Shown here piece by piece: positions 62,002 to 64,000 of a stretch of DNA of 64,000 nucleotides (its first letter is position 1; each line of letters begins with the position of its first letter). The DNA is from JAQBVV01 sp965249205 (lineage in GTDB: Bacteria > Acidobacteriota > Vicinamibacteria > Vicinamibacterales > UBA2999), in contig CBDFLL010000002.1 of the NCBI GenBank assembly GCA_965249205.1, positions 62,001 through 126,000 of the forward strand, written 5' to 3'. The position numbers were made by a program, and so were the translations under genes. A model generated the notes under the pieces. It did no database searches. It saw only the letters and a program-made list of their open reading frames with translations, and was not told the DNA's origin.

Positions 62002-62547
62002 CTACACCCGGCAAAACAACGTCAAGACGCTATCGCCCGACGTGACGTCTCGTACGCGAGTCAGCACGTCTGGCACCCCGGACTCGCGCCGACGCGCGCG
62101 CTCCAGGACCAGCAGCCCGTCGGCGGTGATTCGGCTGGCCGCCACCTCGAGCACCTGCATGAGCGTGTCGGGGTCTATGTCGTACGGGGGATCCAGCAGG
62201 ACGAGGTCACACACCGTGTCCCCGCAGGTGCGCCGTAGCACGGACACGATGTCACCGCACTCGATAGTATAGCCCTGCTTCGCGCCGCACAGCGCCAGGT
62301 TCGACTCGATCAGCGCCGCGGCACGGCGATCCTGTTCGATAAAGGTGACATGCGCCGCGCCGCGGCTGATCGCCTCAACGCCCACCGCGCCCGTGCCCGC
62401 GAAGCCATCGAGCACCCTCGCGCCTTCGATCCGCGGCGCAAGGATATTAAAGAGCGTCTCCCGAAGTTTGTCCGAGGTCGGCCGCAGCCCCTCCCAGGAC
62501 GGCACCTTCAGCCGCCGTCCCTTAAACCGTCCGGCGATGACGCGCAT
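62002..62547 (-). CDS. rsmD: 16S rRNA (guanine-966-N2)-methyltransferase
   Basis: The start is placed at ATG 62547, which shares one base with the recG stop (TGATG), implying coupled translation. The 181-aa protein has the RsmD signatures 'MRVIAGRFKGRRLKVP', 'RPTSDKLRETLFNIL', the SAM site 'VLDGFAGTGAVGVEAISRGA' and the catalytic 'LLDPPYD'. A longer frame would overlap recG. coaD follows downstream, the usual rsmD-coaD order. Confidence 0.94.
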   Translation of the reverse strand: MRVIAGRFKGRRLKVPSWEGLRPTSDKLRETLFNILAPRIEGARVLDGFAGTGAVGVEAISRGAAHVTFIEQDRRAAALIESNLALCGAKQGYTIECGDIVSVLRRTCGDTVCDLVLLDPPYDIDPDTLMQVLEVAASRITADGLLVLERARRRESGVPDVLTRVRDVTSGDSVLTLFCRV

Positions 62548-64000
62548 CAACCCACTTCGATGAGTCCGAATTGCTGCTGCCATCGCTGTTCGACAAACGC
62601 TTGTATCTCCGCCTGTAGCACGCCATCCGACACCAACCGCCTCGCTTCCCGATGCGCCTCCTCCATGATCTCGCGATCCCGCACCAGATCACCCGTCCGA
62701 AGCCGCGGGAGGCCTGACTGGCGCGTGCCAAAAAAGTCTCCGGGGCCGCGCAGTTCCAGGTCCCGCTCCGCGATCGCGAACCCGTCGTTGGTTGACCCCA
62801 ACGCCTTCAAGCGCTCGCGAGCGTCGTCGGTCCACGGCGACTGGTACAAGAGCACGCAATGCGACGCCCAGGCGCCCCTGCCAACGCGGCCACGAAGCTG
62901 ATGCAATTGCGAGAGTCCGAACCGCTCGGCATGCTCCACCAACATCACCGATGCGTTGGGCACATCGACTCCCACCTCTACGACCGTCGTCGAGACCAGG
63001 ATGTGAATCTGGCCGGCCGCAAACGCATGCATGACGCGGTCCTTGGCGTCCGGCTTCATGCGTCCGTGCAGCAGCGCAATGCGGTACGCCTGAAACACCT
63101 CAGCCTGCAGATGGTCCGCCATCTCGGTGGCCGATTTGAGATCGATCTTTTCTGATCCCTCAACCAGGGGATAGATGACGTAGGCCTGCCGTCCGCGGTC
63201 CAACTCGTCGCGCACCAGCTGATAGATCTCCTGTCGCCGTGATTCCGGCTGCACCGATGTCTGCACCGGCGTGCGCCCCGGCGGCAAGTCGGCGATCTTC
63301 GACACGTCGAGTTCGCTGTAGTCGGTCAACGCGAGCGTGCGCGGAATAGGGGTCGCGGTCATCAGCAGCACGTCCGGCCGCAGTCCTTTGGCACGCAGGG
63401 CGGCACGCTGCGCCACGCCGAACCGGTGCTGTTCGTCAATCACCACCAGGCCAAGCTTGTGGAAACGGATCGGCTCCTGCACGAGCGCGTGGGTCCCAAC
63501 AATCAGGTTGCTCGTCCCGCGCTCGATATCCGCAAGAAGCGTGTGCTTCTGCAGGCCGGGCGTGCTCCCTGTGAGCAACCCGACGCGAAAGCGTGATTGC
63601 GACAGCAATCGCGCGATGTTCCCATAGTGCTGCCCGGCCAGAATCTCGGTCGGCGCCATAAACGCGACCTGCAGGCCGTTCTCCATCGCTACGAGCGCGG
63701 CGAGCAGTGCCACGATCGTCTTGCCCGCGCCCACGTCGCCCTGCAGAAGCCGGTGCATAGGTGGCGGCTGCCGCATGTCATCGACGATCTCCTTGACGGC
63801 GCCTCGCTGACCAGGCGTGAGCCTGAAAGGCAGAATCTTCGCCGCAGCGGCACGGATACGGTCATCCACCGTGGGTACAAACGGTTTGGCCTCAACGCTG
63901 CCGGCGTAACGCCGCCATGCATGGCCGATCTGAAACAGAAAGAACTCCTCGAAGATCATCCGGCGCTGGGCGGCCGTCCTAAAGGCGTTGAGCTGGTCGA
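62547..64000 (-). CDS. recG: ATP-dependent DNA helicase RecG (3' part)
   Basis: The gene runs off the right edge; about 484 C-terminal residues are present. Helicase motifs: 'LLQGDVGAGKTIVA' (Walker A), 'VVIDEQHRFGVAQR' (Walker B), 'MTATPIPRTLALTDYSEL', 'ILVSTTVVEVGVDVPNAS', 'LHQLRGRVGRG', and the C-terminal RecG region 'LELRGPGDFFGTRQSG'. It reverses stalled forks and processes Holliday junctions. The N-terminal wedge domain lies outside the window. Confidence 0.95.
   Translation of the reverse strand, partial: DQLNAFRTAAQRRMIFEEFFLFQIGHAWRRYAGSVEAKPFVPTVDDRIRAAAAKILPFRLTPGQRGAVKEIVDDMRQPPPMHRLLQGDVGAGKTIVALLAALVAMENGLQVAFMAPTEILAGQHYGNIARLLSQSRFRVGLLTGSTPGLQKHTLLADIERGTSNLIVGTHALVQEPIRFHKLGLVVIDEQHRFGVAQRAALRAKGLRPDVLLMTATPIPRTLALTDYSELDVSKIADLPPGRTPVQTSVQPESRRQEIYQLVRDELDRGRQAYVIYPLVEGSEKIDLKSATEMADHLQAEVFQAYRIALLHGRMKPDAKDRVMHAFAAGQIHILVSTTVVEVGVDVPNASVMLVEHAERFGLSQLHQLRGRVGRGAWASHCVLLYQSPWTDDARERLKALGSTNDGFAIAERDLELRGPGDFFGTRQSGLPRLRTGDLVRDREIMEEAHREARRLVSDGVLQAEIQAFVEQRWQQQFGLIEVG

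Overview
The window is GC-rich chromosomal DNA of a Gram-negative-type bacterium. The content suggests an Acidobacteriota lineage, possibly Vicinamibacteria: DUF6152 protein, Tat-exported PQQ-like propellers, many secreted amidohydrolases, and a der/HU/priA/coaBC/gmk/yicC/ugd backbone. This placement is inference from gene content; no rRNA or marker phylogeny was possible.

Layout. (1) 1-31,481 is an accessory region. It holds pepA, secreted amidohydrolases, beta-propeller proteins, a Tat-exported FMN hydroxyacid oxidase, a Tat-exported FAD dehydrogenase, c-type heme proteins and a DASS carboxylate transporter. These are interleaved with five transposase loci (IS5-like, IS256, IS3 remnant, IS1595, IS110). 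The IS256 copy has split a low-GC GT-C glycosyltransferase gene, and the IS1595 copy has cut an amidohydrolase. The region ends at a tRNA-Pro(GGG) gene. (2) 31,482-44,068 is mostly housekeeping: MerR regulator, der, HU, M50 protease, priA, uracil-DNA glycosylase, coaBC, gmk, yicC, an MsbA-type ABC exporter and UDP-glucose/GDP-mannose dehydrogenase. (3) 44,271-52,701 is an exopolysaccharide cluster: four glycosyltransferases, a zinc-ribbon trypsin-like protease, a WcaJ-type initiating sugar-phosphate transferase and a UDP-glucuronate decarboxylase. (4) 52,679-64,000 is again mostly core: pgsA, a TPR/SLH lipoprotein, hflX, a CoA-binding protein, an ArnT-like transferase, a J-domain membrane protein, glcD-like oxidase, aminotransferase, coaD, rsmD and the 3' part of recG.

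The strongest unexpected signal is a set of short non-coding inverted-repeat elements (here families A, B and C) with 4-bp YTAR-like target duplications. One family-A copy at 2425-2711 carries one B and one C element inside it. The uninterrupted family-A copy at 19154-19318 is its exact empty-site counterpart: 279 bp = 157 + 65 + 57. Several of these elements, and the IS5-like element, sit exactly on the TAG/TAA stop codons of genes (pepA, a small membrane protein, an amidohydrolase, the WcaJ-type gene, the uracil-DNA glycosylase).

Conserved genes yicC, ugd and the FAD dehydrogenase each carry a one-base frameshift, as does the IS256 transposase. Sequencing error is a live alternative to real decay. 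No CRISPR array, rRNA operon or recognised antiviral system was seen.
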